Assembly (NCBI RefSeq): GCF_001559865.1
Contig: NZ_LOHE01000002.1
Location: 62,001 to 126,000, forward strand
Direction of reading: 5' to 3'
DNA from: Abyssisolibacter fermentans
Lineage (GTDB): Bacteria > Bacillota > Clostridia > Tissierellales > MCWD3
Length of the DNA stretch: 64,000 bases
In this document: positions 1 through 8,776 of the stretch, piece by piece
Numbering within the stretch: the stretch's first letter is position 1
Layout of the letters: each line of letters starts with the position of its first letter
Notes under the pieces: model-generated
What the model saw: only the letters and a program-made list of their open reading frames with translations
What the model was told of the DNA's origin: nothing
Database searches by the model: none
Program-made: the position numbers and the translations under genes

Positions 1-2
1 TG

Positions 3-1142
3 TTGGTGAACAAGCTAGGTAGTATGCATCAAAAACATACTTCTGCTGAGATTATATTCGGACATGGACGTTTTGTTAGTAATGATGAAGTTGAAGTAAT
101 GCATACTGATGGTTCTATAGAACGCGTTACTGGTAATCAATTCGTTATTGCGACAGGGTCTCGACCTAGATTAATACCAGGTATTGAAATTGATGGTCAA
201 TATGTTTGCACTAGTGATGAATTACTAGATAATAATGTCATCCCTGAAAAATTACTAGTCGTTGGTGGTGGTGTGATTGGTCTTGAGTTTGCATCAATTT
301 ATAAAAGCTATGGTTCTGATGTAACCTTGATAGAAGCAGCACCTAGAGTAATGCCAAATGAAGATGTTGACACAAGCATGATGGTCCAAGACTTGTTTAG
401 CAAAAGAGGGATTGGTATATATCCTGCTACAAGTATAGAAAAGGCAGAGGTAGGAGATGGTAAAGTTATTTGTACATTTACTGGGAGTTATTCTGATGGA
501 GCTTCATTTGATAAAGTTCTAATAGGCGTAGGAAGACAACCAAATACTGATGATCTTGGACTAGAAAATACAGACATCGAGGTTGATAAAGGTTTTATTA
601 AAGTAAATGATTATTTACAAACGAATGTACCACATATTTATGCAGCCGGTGATGTGGTTCCTACTCTCATGCTTGCACATACAGCTGCCTATGAAAGCAT
701 GATTATTACAACTAATATGATGCAGCCTGGAAGTATACCATACAATAACAAAGTTGCACCAAGAGTTGTATATACTAAACCAGAAATTGCTTCTGTAGGG
801 CTAACAGAAGCAGAGGCTCATAAAGCATATGAAAAAATCAAAGTCATCAACTTTCCTATGGCTATGAATGGTAAGACAGTTATTGAACATGCTACTGAAG
901 GCCGTATTAAACTTATATATAAATCAGATGATGGAGTAGTTCTTGGTGCAAGTATTGTAGGAAAGGGTGCAACAGAATTAATTCACGAATTAACACTGGC
1001 TGTGACTCATGGATTGACTATTAATGATTTAAAAAATACAGTTCATGCACATCCAACTTTATCAGAGAGCGTTTGGTTTGCAGTACTTAAAGGACAACCA
1101 TTTAGTTCTACTCAAGAGTTTATGGCTAGTATGCCAAAGTAG
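3..1142 (+). CDS. lpdA: Dihydrolipoyl dehydrogenase (E3), 5' end outside the window
   Basis: FAD-dependent E3 of a 2-oxoacid, acetoin or glycine-cleavage complex: it reoxidises protein-bound dihydrolipoamide with NAD+. About 380 residues are visible against a usual 450-470, so the N-terminal FAD-binding part with the redox-active CxxxxC pair lies before base 1; this is a window cut, not a truncation. Visible are the ATGSRP strand, the NAD-binding GGGVIGLE glycine motif, the AAGDV FAD motif and the C-terminal active-site HAHPTLSE (His and Glu of the catalytic dyad). A sigma54 activator follows on the same strand, an arrangement seen in acetoin dehydrogenase loci (acoL-acoR), but the partner E1 and E2 genes are not in view, so the complex cannot be named. 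Confidence 0.9.
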   Translation: MVNKLGSMHQKHTSAEIIFGHGRFVSNDEVEVMHTDGSIERVTGNQFVIATGSRPRLIPGIEIDGQYVCTSDELLDNNVIPEKLLVVGGGVIGLEFASIYKSYGSDVTLIEAAPRVMPNEDVDTSMMVQDLFSKRGIGIYPATSIEKAEVGDGKVICTFTGSYSDGASFDKVLIGVGRQPNTDDLGLENTDIEVDKGFIKVNDYLQTNVPHIYAAGDVVPTLMLAHTAAYESMIITTNMMQPGSIPYNNKVAPRVVYTKPEIASVGLTEAEAHKAYEKIKVINFPMAMNGKTVIEHATEGRIKLIYKSDDGVVLGASIVGKGATELIHELTLAVTHGLTINDLKNTVHAHPTLSESVWFAVLKGQPFSSTQEFMASMPK

Positions 1143-1219
1143 AAAATTTGTTTGACTAGACACAGGAATTGCACTTATTGATAGAAAATGAGAATTAAAA
1201 AAGACAATTTGTATTTGCT

Positions 1220-1256
1220 AAGAAAGGGGTCAGTTTTTTTGATCTCTTTTTTTATT
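1220..1256 (+). terminator. Rho-independent terminator after the E3 gene
   Basis: A stem of about 13 pairs (AAGAAAGGGGTCA against TGATCTCTTTTTTT, with several G-U pairs) closes a short T-rich loop and runs straight into a T tract. The rest of the gap up to 1466 is A+T-rich with no gene that can be supported; 1262-1290 contains another short inverted repeat (ATCGGATC / GATTCGAT). Confidence 0.55.
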
Positions 1257-1502
1257 GTAGGTCATTTTTCGGAGAGAAATCGGATCAAAGCGAAGGGATT
1301 CGATGTCCGTGAGCTTTTAATAGTGCATGTTTAGTGAGGGATGAGTTTAAAAAATTCAATTTACTCTACTGAGTTAACTGTAAAATAAATAAGAAAAAAG
1401 TTATAATAAGGTTATAAGACTTTAATTAATATAAAGATATTAAATTATACAAAATAAAGTAAAATTATGACAGATCAAATTAAATTATGTGAAAGGAATG
1501 GT

Positions 1503-3197
1503 ATGAGGATGGAAGAAATGCTTATCCATTTTATTAATCAAATAGCAAATCCAGTTTTACTAGTAAATGAAACTGGGGAAATAGTTGTAACAAACAAATC
1601 AGCTGAGAAAATAATACAACTTTGCAGTATGCCTGATCAACTCAAAGTCAATCATATAGACCCTCTATTTTCTAACAACATGTTAGGAACATCAAAATTT
1701 CATAATAGGACTTTAATTATTAAGAATATATCCTTTTCAGTTAATGTCTATAAATTGAATATTAGTAATAATGATTTAGCATTTCTGTATATTTTTGATC
1801 AAACATCCATGACGTCTTCGGTGTTAGATGAAGTAATTGAAAATATCAGTGAAAAGGTAGCAATATATGATGGTAATGGTGTATTTTTGAAAGGCAATAA
1901 GGAAGTAGAAAAATTAGTTGGTAGAAAACTAGATTCATATGTTGGTCAAAAAGTTCAGTCTGTTATTAATAAATTGGGAATATACAATGCTGTAACGCCA
2001 GAAGCAATCAAACAAAAGAAGATGGTTGAGCAAAAAGTTGCTTTTTCAAATGGAACCGTTATACACTGTAAAACAACTCCAATATTTAATTCTGGAAATG
2101 AATTGATAAAAGTTATCGAAGCAGCTAAAGATGTAACAGATATTGTAAACCTTAGGGAAGAATTAAGAGAAGTAGAAATTGTAAAAAATGAATATCTCAA
2201 GAAATTAAATAAGCTACAAAAGATGAATCATACAAAGAAAATAATTTTTGCTAGCACCCAAATTGAAGATGTACTTTATCTAGCTTCGAGGGTAGCAAAT
2301 ACAGATTCGTCAGTATTTATAACGGGAGAATCTGGGGTAGGTAAAGAAGAAATTGCTAAATATATACATCAAAATAGTATGAGATCAGAAATGCCTTTTG
2401 TTGCAATAAACTGTGCTGCTATACCATCTGAATTATTAGAATCTGAATTGTTCGGTTATGAAGAAGGAGCTTTCTCGGGAGCAAAAAAAGGTGGTAAAAA
2501 AGGATTATTTGAAATAGCAAATAGTGGTACTATCTTTCTTGATGAAATCGGAGAATTGCCATTGAAGATGCAAGGAAAACTTCTAAGGGTTATTCAAGAG
2601 AATAATATAAAAAGATTAGGAGGAAATGATTTAATTCCCATTGATATACGGTACATTTGCGCTACTAATTTAACAAAATCGCAATTGAAAAATGAAAAAT
2701 TTTTCAGACAAGATTTGTATTATAGATTAAGCATAGTTCCAATCTGCGTTCCTCCACTAAAAGATAGAAAAGATGACATTTTACCATTAATAAATCACTT
2801 TTTGACTCAATTCAACCAAAAATACAATCGTAAAGTAAAAATAAATTCAGAGGCAATGATAAAACTATATAATTATCCTTGGCCAGGGAATGTAAGAGAA
2901 CTTAAAAATGTTGTTGAACGAATTGTAATTCTAGCAAAGAAAAATGAGATTGAGACAAAGGACTTAGAAATAATATTGCATCTTGAGGATCAATTTAAAT
3001 TAGAAAATACTAATACTGAAATACAAGTAAATGAATTAATGCCATTAGCAAAAGCTTATAGAATAGTTGATCAACAGTTAATAAGTCGAGCTATTTTTGA
3101 GCATGGCACAATAGTGAATGCTGCGAAGGCATTGAATGTAAATCCATCTACTATACACAGAAAACTCAAAAGAGACCGTGCTGATATTGAAGAATAG
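1503..3197 (+). CDS. PAS-domain sigma54-dependent transcriptional activator
   Basis: An enhancer-binding protein that drives open-complex formation by sigma54 RNA polymerase. In order it has two PAS-like sensory domains (about residues 15-115 and 120-225), a short helical linker, an AAA+ domain with Walker A GESGVGKE, the sigma54-contact loop GAFSGA (a conservative GAFTGA variant) and Walker B GTIFLDEIGE, and a C-terminal Fis-type helix-turn-helix ending in NPSTIHRKLKR. I chose the ATG at 1503 because AAAGGA sits 5 bases upstream; an in-frame ATG at 1467 has no visible SD and would add 12 residues. There is no receiver domain, so control is probably by a ligand bound to PAS. A sigma54 promoter starts 246 bases downstream, making the next cluster the likely target; the upstream E3 locus is the alternative. 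Confidence 0.92.
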   Translation: MRMEEMLIHFINQIANPVLLVNETGEIVVTNKSAEKIIQLCSMPDQLKVNHIDPLFSNNMLGTSKFHNRTLIIKNISFSVNVYKLNISNNDLAFLYIFDQTSMTSSVLDEVIENISEKVAIYDGNGVFLKGNKEVEKLVGRKLDSYVGQKVQSVINKLGIYNAVTPEAIKQKKMVEQKVAFSNGTVIHCKTTPIFNSGNELIKVIEAAKDVTDIVNLREELREVEIVKNEYLKKLNKLQKMNHTKKIIFASTQIEDVLYLASRVANTDSSVFITGESGVGKEEIAKYIHQNSMRSEMPFVAINCAAIPSELLESELFGYEEGAFSGAKKGGKKGLFEIANSGTIFLDEIGELPLKMQGKLLRVIQENNIKRLGGNDLIPIDIRYICATNLTKSQLKNEKFFRQDLYYRLSIVPICVPPLKDRKDDILPLINHFLTQFNQKYNRKVKINSEAMIKLYNYPWPGNVRELKNVVERIVILAKKNEIETKDLEIILHLEDQFKLENTNTEIQVNELMPLAKAYRIVDQQLISRAIFEHGTIVNAAKALNVNPSTIHRKLKRDRADIEE

Positions 3198-3270
3198 TCT
3201 ATCCTTGCAAGAATGCAATGATTTTGCTTTTCCTTAAAGTCAAGCTATTCATTAATACTACACAATAATA

Positions 3271-3351
3271 GAGCATGAAAGCATTGAATATAGAGCTATA
3301 TAATATACAGAAAACTAAAAAAAGGATTCATTAATATTTTAAAAGAGCTAA
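3271..3351 (+). pseudogene. Decayed duplicate of the regulator's 3' end
   Basis: Bases 3271-3330 resemble the last part of the upstream regulator (about 3100-3170): both read GCATTGAATRTA and then ATACAGAAAACT, the codons for the recognition helix. Similarity continues into the 3' flank, where both copies have a TCCTTGCA...AATGCAAT arm (3202-3219 and 3352-3369). The duplicate has lost its reading frame and carries deletions, so it is a relic of a tandem duplication or of a second regulator gene. Confidence 0.6.
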
Positions 3352-3402
3352 TCCTTGCACAAATGCAATAAATAGTATTGCATCTGTGCAAGGATTTTGT
3401 TT
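3352..3402 (+). terminator. Long perfect-type hairpin with T-rich tail
   Basis: A 19-base arm at 3352-3370 is complementary, with one mismatch, to 3376-3394 across a 5-base loop, followed by TTTTGTTT. It probably terminates the regulator transcript. Being only about 50 bases upstream of the sigma54 promoter and strongly dyad-symmetric, it could also serve as the activator's binding site. The partner copy directly behind the regulator stop (3202-3230) keeps only one arm. Confidence 0.6.
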
Positions 3403-3442
3403 GCATTTGGTTCTGAACGTTGAAATATCTAGCAATTTGTTT

Positions 3443-3458
3443 TGGCATGGAATTTGCT
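3443..3458 (+). promoter_or_regulatory. Sigma54 (-24/-12) promoter
   Basis: TGGCAT, five bases, then TTGCT: the invariant GG (3444-3445) and GC (3456-3457) are exactly 10 bases apart, the canonical sigma54 spacing. The transcript would start near 3469 and read into the serine-dehydratase-like gene. The sigma54 activator just upstream makes this match much more credible than a chance hit. Confidence 0.85.
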
Positions 3459-3551
3459 AATTAATATTAATGACAGTATATGAAATACAAATATTGAATT
3501 GGACTAGTGAAAGGGGAGAAAGTTAAAACTTTGTGAGAAAACGGTTTTTAA

Positions 3552-3809
3552 ATGAAGCAAAAAAAGATTCAACAAAAAGGTGTAGAATTTTGCAAACACC
3601 TGATAAGTAAATTACATGAGATGATAGATAATGATGTTTTTGGTCCTATTATGCTGACAGGTTCAAGTTTGCATACTGCTGTTCTATGTGGACTGGGCTA
3701 TATGGCATTATCTTTTGCAAAATTATCAAATATCATTTACTCAACAACAGGGTATGCTAGTTCACTACTATTAGTTCTAGTGATTATTAAAGATATAAAA
3801 AAGCAATAA
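3552..3809 (+). pseudogene. Fragment of a serine-dehydratase-like gene (N-terminal motif only)
   Basis: An 85-codon open frame with no SD before its ATG. Residues around 27-50 (NDVFGPIMLTGSSLHTA) clearly match the N-terminal motif of Fe-S serine dehydratases and the start of the next gene (NDVFGPVMIAGSSSHLAG). The similarity stops soon after, and the remainder is an unrelated hydrophobic stretch. A second, very short frame starting at GTG 3533, which is the one placed behind the AAGGGGAG ribosome site, ends after 25 codons. I read this as the wrecked 5' end of a second dehydratase gene. A functional small membrane peptide is possible but unlikely. Confidence 0.6.
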
Positions 3810-3854
3810 ACAAAAAGTGAAAAAAATTATATAAAAAAATGGAAGAGAGTGCGA

Positions 3855-5438
3855 ATGAAAATGAATAATGTAGAATTATATCCTAGTTTTTTTAATGATG
3901 TTTTTGGACCGGTTATGATAGCCGGATCCAGTTCGCATTTAGCAGGTCCTCAGAGATTAGGTTTAGCAACAAATGCGTTAACTGAGGGTAAAAAAATTAC
4001 AAAAATAGAAGTTATAATGGACTCAGAAGGATCTTTTGCCGGAACATTTGGGATTATGAGTGAAGATATTGGGATGCTTGCAGGTGGTCTTGGGATGCCT
4101 GTAGACGATCTGAAAAGAAATGATTGTCACCACATCGCCAAAGAGCAAGAAGTTGAGGTAAAATTCACCAAAGGAGTGATGAAAGAATCTGATCACTTGA
4201 ATTCAATGAAGTTTGAAATTACTACATCTGATGGAAAGGTTCATAGTGTTGTTGGTGATTCAATCGGTGGTGGTATGATTCAGACTAAAAAGATTATGGG
4301 CTTTGATTACATTTATAATGGGGAATCTAATTTATTGATCCTCGTAAAAGAGTCTCATGATTCTAATTTCATGGACAAAGTGAAAACTTACCTGGATGGA
4401 GTTTTGGAGTGTCGTTCAAGTTCTAATGAAAGTGGAACGGCTTATTTCTTTAAAGCTGAAATTATTCCACCAATAGAAGAAATAAAGAAGAATTATCCAG
4501 AGTGCAAGGTATATCTTATTCCTTATCTGTTACCTACGCCTCTTACCGTACGCGTTAAGCCTCAGCTGTTTAAAACGGGAACTGAATGGGTTAAGTTATG
4601 TAAAGAGACTAATAAACCTATGCATGAAGTAGCTATAGACTACCAAATTGCTGCATCTGGTATGAGCAGGGATGAAATAATTGAAAAGATGCGCTATTTA
4701 TCTCGATTAATGATTCGTCAGGTTGAGTGTATGGCCCAGGAAGATTTTGGCAATTACTACCACTGTTATGGATTTAGTACTGATTTATATGATAGACTGA
4801 CTAATTGGCAGAAGGAAAACTCTCATCTTCCTGAAATGATGAGAAACGCAGTTAAGCATTATTTTTCAGTATTGTCAATGGCTCCTGGAGTTCTGAATGT
4901 ACCTGGTCCACATGGTGCTGGCGGTGGAGTGGTTATGTCTTCTCTTCGAGCAGCTCAGTTAGAGTACGGATTTAGTGAAGACAAACTCATTGAAGGTTTG
5001 CTAGTTGCAGCTGGATACGGTGTTATCGCCTATGATAGAACGGAACCGACTGGTGAAGTAATCGGTTGTGCTGGTGAACAAGGGTTAGCTCTCGTTTTTG
5101 CTACTGCTGCTTTAACACATATCTTAGGAGGCACTCCTGAAGCTGTAGAAAGTGCAGCTGCACAAGCTATGCAAGTTTCTATCGGTTGGCCTTGCGATCC
5201 TGCTACTGGAGCGAACGGAGAACCATGTTTAGCTCGAGGGATGACAGCGGTGACTACACCTTTTGTGTTCTCTGAATTGGCGAAAGCTGGTATTATTTCA
5301 CCTTTCCCTTTCCATGAGATGTTAGATGTTGTGGTTGATGTTTCTAAGAATTATGGTCCAGAACTATTATGTACAAGCAGAGGGGGTTGTGCTGCTTGTC
5401 CTACAGCCATAAAGTTAAAAAAACAGATAGGTTTATAA
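3855..5438 (+). CDS. Fused single-chain Fe-S L-serine-dehydratase-like enzyme
   Basis: About 527 residues containing both halves of an iron-sulfur serine ammonia-lyase on one chain: a beta-type N-terminal half with the GSSSHLAG motif, and an alpha-type C-terminal half with GAGGGVV and three candidate [4Fe-4S] cysteines (in GCAGEQG, GWPCDP and EPCLARG, about residues 405, 447 and 457 from this start). More cysteines lie near the end (CTSRGGCAACP). The sequence is clearly divergent from the ordinary two-subunit enzyme encoded at 22230-23800, so the substrate may be another beta-hydroxy or beta-substituted amino acid. ATG 3855 is preferred (GAAGAGAG upstream); GTG 3849 and ATG 3861 are alternatives. 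It is the first intact gene behind the sigma54 promoter, and RidA, which hydrolyses the enamine product of such eliminations, follows. Confidence 0.8.
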   Translation: MKMNNVELYPSFFNDVFGPVMIAGSSSHLAGPQRLGLATNALTEGKKITKIEVIMDSEGSFAGTFGIMSEDIGMLAGGLGMPVDDLKRNDCHHIAKEQEVEVKFTKGVMKESDHLNSMKFEITTSDGKVHSVVGDSIGGGMIQTKKIMGFDYIYNGESNLLILVKESHDSNFMDKVKTYLDGVLECRSSSNESGTAYFFKAEIIPPIEEIKKNYPECKVYLIPYLLPTPLTVRVKPQLFKTGTEWVKLCKETNKPMHEVAIDYQIAASGMSRDEIIEKMRYLSRLMIRQVECMAQEDFGNYYHCYGFSTDLYDRLTNWQKENSHLPEMMRNAVKHYFSVLSMAPGVLNVPGPHGAGGGVVMSSLRAAQLEYGFSEDKLIEGLLVAAGYGVIAYDRTEPTGEVIGCAGEQGLALVFATAALTHILGGTPEAVESAAAQAMQVSIGWPCDPATGANGEPCLARGMTAVTTPFVFSELAKAGIISPFPFHEMLDVVVDVSKNYGPELLCTSRGGCAACPTAIKLKKQIGL

Positions 5439-5480
5439 AAGCAAATCAAAATACTAATCCTTTAAACAGGTGATAATAGG

Positions 5481-5555
5481 TGGAATATTAGTAAAGACTT
5501 AGAGATAGCATGTGAGTTAGGAAGAGAATGTATTGATAAGAAAAGAATTAATTAG
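5481..5555 (+). other. Short protein-like trace in the gap before ridA
   Basis: Twenty-four open codons without a start, reading ...SKDLEIACELGRECIDKK..., end at TAG 5553. The composition looks like the C-terminal tail of a lost enzyme, not random A+T-rich DNA, but the family is not recognisable. It may be a deletion scar inside the operon. Confidence 0.25.
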
Positions 5556-5580
5556 ATTACATTAATAGGAGGATAAGAAT

Positions 5581-5922
5581 ATGATTAAACATTACAAACC
5601 ATCAGGAAGATATAGCGTTGCTACAATTCATAACGGAGTAGCTTATCTATGCGGACATTATGCTTCAGATTTAAGCAAAGATATCAAAGGACAAACAGAG
5701 GAGGCTCTGGATTCGATAGACAAGAGTTTATTGGAAATAGGTACAGACAAATCTAAGATGCTTTCAGTAATGATTCATCTAAAGACGATGGATGATTATG
5801 CTGAAATGAATTCAGTCTATGACAATTGGGTAGCTAAGTTGCCCCCAGCAAGGACTTGTGTCGTAGGCGAAATGTTTTCCAATGATTGTTTAATAGAGGT
5901 GACAGTTACTGCAGTGGTCTAG
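5581..5922 (+). CDS. ridA: RidA/YER057c/UK114-family enamine-imine deaminase
   Basis: RidA proteins are small trimers that hydrolyse reactive 2-aminoacrylate and related enamines or imines, releasing ammonia and the 2-oxo acid. The 113-residue chain is slightly shorter than the usual 120-130. It has the family C-terminal block PPARTCVVGEMF, including the arginine that holds the substrate carboxylate, followed by LIEVTVTAV. A strong AGGAGGA lies 8 bases upstream. Placement after a pyridoxal-free ammonia-lyase homologue fits detoxifying or speeding the same elimination product. Confidence 0.88.
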   Translation: MIKHYKPSGRYSVATIHNGVAYLCGHYASDLSKDIKGQTEEALDSIDKSLLEIGTDKSKMLSVMIHLKTMDDYAEMNSVYDNWVAKLPPARTCVVGEMFSNDCLIEVTVTAVV

Positions 5923-6089
5923 ATGCTTCGGCTCTCGGTTTGAGGAGTCAATTTTTTAAAGTTTCATTTATTTTTGATGAAATGAATGAATTATATGCAA
6001 GTTATTGTAAACAATATTATCCAGCACTTTAGGTGTTGAGATAGATAAAATTGCAGTTATCAAATAACTTAAAATGGGAGGTAGTAAAA

Positions 6090-7343
6090 ATGAAAAAAAG
6101 TGTCATTAAAGGTAGAGTGATTGATGCAACAGGAAGTGAGCCAATCGAAAATGGAGTTGTAGTAATTGAAGGAAATAAAATTATCCAAGTAGGTTCAGAA
6201 GAATCTATAGAGTTTCCTAAAGATGCTGAGATTATTGAAATTGAAGAAGGCACTATAATGCCGGGTCTTATTGATGCTCATGTTCACATAGGTTTAGGTA
6301 CTGATGATGTAAGAAGAATGTATGATAAATCTATGCCAGAAAAAACATGTATTGCAATAAAAGAATTAGAGGCGTGCATAGATGCTGGCTTTACTTCTGT
6401 TAGAGAAGTTGGTGGTTTTCTTAATACCATAAAAACTTCTTTAGAAATGCTTGAGTATAAGGCACCACGTATAGCTTCAAGTGGACGTTTTATAACTCAA
6501 ACTAATGGTCATGCTGATATGTATAAACGTTTCCCGTTAGAAATGCAAGAGTCAACAGGTATAGGTATTATTGCAGATGGTGTAGATGAATGTATAAAAG
6601 CTGCAAGGCTTCAGTTTAGAGAAGGAGCAGATTTTCTGAAAATTGGTACAACTGGTGGAGGAACATCACAGGGTGACAAACTTAGTAGTTGTGAATATAC
6701 AATGGAAGAAATTAAAGCACTTGTTCAAGAAGCTAAAAACAATGGTACTTATGTTGCCAGCCATGCTCATACTATTACTGGAATAAAAAATGCAATTAGA
6801 GGTGGTGTGAAAAGTATTGAGCACTGCACAATGGTAGATGATGAAGCTATCCAAATGCTTTTAGATAATGATTGCTATTTTGTACCTACGTTGTCAGTTG
6901 GACAGTCTTACTTAGATGGACTGGATTCTATGCCATTATTTGTACAAGAAAAAGTGGCACAATTAGGTGATCCAGAAAGAGGGTTAAACATGTGTGAATT
7001 TGCAGGTGAAAGATATGCTAAAGCTTTTAGAGCAGGAGTAAAGATGGGTCTAGGCAGTGATTTGCTAGGGGATCCAAAACTTCCATATGGTAAAAACGCT
7101 AGAGAGTTTGAACTTTTGGTACAATATCTCGGTATTACTCCTATGGAAGCAATTATAGTAGGAACAAAAAATAACTCAGAGCTTATGATGATGGAAGATA
7201 AAATCGGAACTCTTGAAGAAGGTAAGCTAGCAGATGTGATTGTTGTTAAAGGTAATCCACTAGAAGATATTAGTCTTTTAACTAATTCTGACAATATCAA
7301 AATTGTAATAAAAGACGGAAAAATCCAAAAGAATATAGCATAA
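6090..7343 (+). CDS. Metal-dependent amidohydrolase (prolidase/imidazolonepropionase-like)
   Basis: A 417-residue TIM-barrel amidohydrolase of the type active on cyclic amides and N-acyl or dipeptide-like bonds. Visible ligands are HVH after strand 1 (GLIDAHVHIG), the probable carboxylated lysine in FLKIGTTGG, histidines in SHAHT and IEHCT, and aspartate in GSDLLG, so a binuclear site is expected. The C-terminal GTLEEGKLADVIVV block is the usual beta-sandwich closure. The start at 6090 is set by GGGAGGT 7 bases upstream; the open frame extends further but without a ribosome site. No signal peptide, so cytoplasmic. In this operon it could open or deacylate the imported compound before the lyase acts. 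Confidence 0.85.
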   Translation: MKKSVIKGRVIDATGSEPIENGVVVIEGNKIIQVGSEESIEFPKDAEIIEIEEGTIMPGLIDAHVHIGLGTDDVRRMYDKSMPEKTCIAIKELEACIDAGFTSVREVGGFLNTIKTSLEMLEYKAPRIASSGRFITQTNGHADMYKRFPLEMQESTGIGIIADGVDECIKAARLQFREGADFLKIGTTGGGTSQGDKLSSCEYTMEEIKALVQEAKNNGTYVASHAHTITGIKNAIRGGVKSIEHCTMVDDEAIQMLLDNDCYFVPTLSVGQSYLDGLDSMPLFVQEKVAQLGDPERGLNMCEFAGERYAKAFRAGVKMGLGSDLLGDPKLPYGKNAREFELLVQYLGITPMEAIIVGTKNNSELMMMEDKIGTLEEGKLADVIVVKGNPLEDISLLTNSDNIKIVIKDGKIQKNIA

Positions 7344-7363
7344 GATTAACAGCAGTAGGGATG

Positions 7364-7411
7364 ATTTGGGTAGGACTTTAGTAATTGGTGATAATTCTAC
7401 CCAAATTTTAA
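7364..7411 (+). terminator. Hairpin between amidohydrolase and transporter genes
   Basis: ATTTGGGTAG at 7364-7373 pairs with CTACCCAAAT at 7397-7406 across a 23-base loop, and the sequence continues TTTTAATT. It may attenuate expression of the two distal genes. Confidence 0.5.
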
Positions 7412-7559
7412 TTACAATGATAAATATCCATACTTATATATCGCGATAGATTAAAAAATAGAGTAATTGATAACTGGAATTATATTTATATTAGCATATT
7501 TAAACTTAAATTTACGTAAGAAGAAAACGTTTATTCAAAAATTTAAAGGAGGAATTTTT

Positions 7560-8738
7560 ATGACAAATATGTTTATTGCATTACTAATACTTGCGGGAGT
7601 ATGGGGTTTTGCAGAATTTATATCAATTAAAACAAAAGCATTTTTATCACTTACTTTTGTAGCTTTTGCACTGCTTTTAATAGGTTCATGGACTGGATTA
7701 ATACCTGCAGATATTGTTGATAAAGCTGGATTGTCTACATTAGCAGTTCTAGCAATTCCATTAGTAGTAGTGCATATGGGAAGTACAATGAGTGCAGAAC
7801 AAATGAAAAAAGAATGGAAGACTATAGCAATATGTGCAGGAGGACTAGTAACACTACTTTTATTCATGTTAACAATTGGAACGTTTGTTTTAGGAAAAGC
7901 AACGGCTATAACTGCAACGCCTGTTATCTATGGTGGAGGTCTGGCAGCAATAATTTTATCTTCAGTACTGAAACCACTAGGACTTGATCAGTTAATAGGC
8001 TTTGCTTGGTTAATGGCATCAGTACAACTTTTTGTAGGAATACCTTTATCTTTGTTTTTCTTGAAAAAATTTGCTAAGAAAATCACAAATAATGATACAG
8101 TAAGTGAATTGGCAGTTTCAATTACTGCTGGGGGTGTGAAAGAGAAGGAAAACAAAACATGTTTCTTACCTTCAAAGTACCAAACTACCTTTATACTTTT
8201 AGCTCTTGCTACAGCTATAGCAGCATTGGGAATGTATTTAGGAGAGTATACAAATAAATTTGGTATACATCCATATATAGTATGCCTGATACTTGCATTT
8301 CTGGCTGTGAGATTTAGATTAATACCATCTAATATAATGACAAAAGCAAATTCTTATGGTTTTTTAGTATTCGGAATGTTTGTATATATTGGAGTTCAGA
8401 TAACATCTAGTATTACATTAGATGTATTTATTCAACTGTTAAAGCCAGCAACGATATCATTTTTGATAGCTGTACCTGGATTAGCATTAGGTGCTGTTAT
8501 TGTAGCAAAGCTTATTAAAGTGGATACCTACCTTGCATTGGCATTAGTATATACTTGTATGATTGGATTCCCAACTACTATAATAATGGCTGAAGAGGTT
8601 TCTACAGTTTTCGGAAGAACAGAAGAAGAAGTGAATATATTAAAAGGTTATTTAGTACCAAAGATGCTTATTGGTGGTTTAGCCACCGTTAGTGTATTTT
8701 CAGGTTTTCTTGCTTCAATATTGGTTAAATTTTTATAA
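7560..8738 (+). CDS. Multi-spanning secondary transporter, family not assigned
   Basis: A 392-residue membrane protein with roughly ten or eleven hydrophobic helices. The two halves look like repeats: a first half with VVHMGSTMS and YGGGLAA, a charged cytoplasmic loop around residues 175-205, and a second half with GMFVYIGVQ and GFPTT. This two-fold design is typical of organic-acid and amino-acid carriers such as the glutamate and 2-hydroxycarboxylate symporters, but I cannot place it in a named family. The start at 7560 has a perfect AAAGGAGGA upstream. The operon context makes it the likely importer of the compound degraded by its neighbours. Confidence 0.6.
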   Translation: MTNMFIALLILAGVWGFAEFISIKTKAFLSLTFVAFALLLIGSWTGLIPADIVDKAGLSTLAVLAIPLVVVHMGSTMSAEQMKKEWKTIAICAGGLVTLLLFMLTIGTFVLGKATAITATPVIYGGGLAAIILSSVLKPLGLDQLIGFAWLMASVQLFVGIPLSLFFLKKFAKKITNNDTVSELAVSITAGGVKEKENKTCFLPSKYQTTFILLALATAIAALGMYLGEYTNKFGIHPYIVCLILAFLAVRFRLIPSNIMTKANSYGFLVFGMFVYIGVQITSSITLDVFIQLLKPATISFLIAVPGLALGAVIVAKLIKVDTYLALALVYTCMIGFPTTIIMAEEVSTVFGRTEEEVNILKGYLVPKMLIGGLATVSVFSGFLASILVKFL

Positions 8739-8776
8739 TCTATAATTTATATTATAAATATGAGAGGTGCTCTTAA

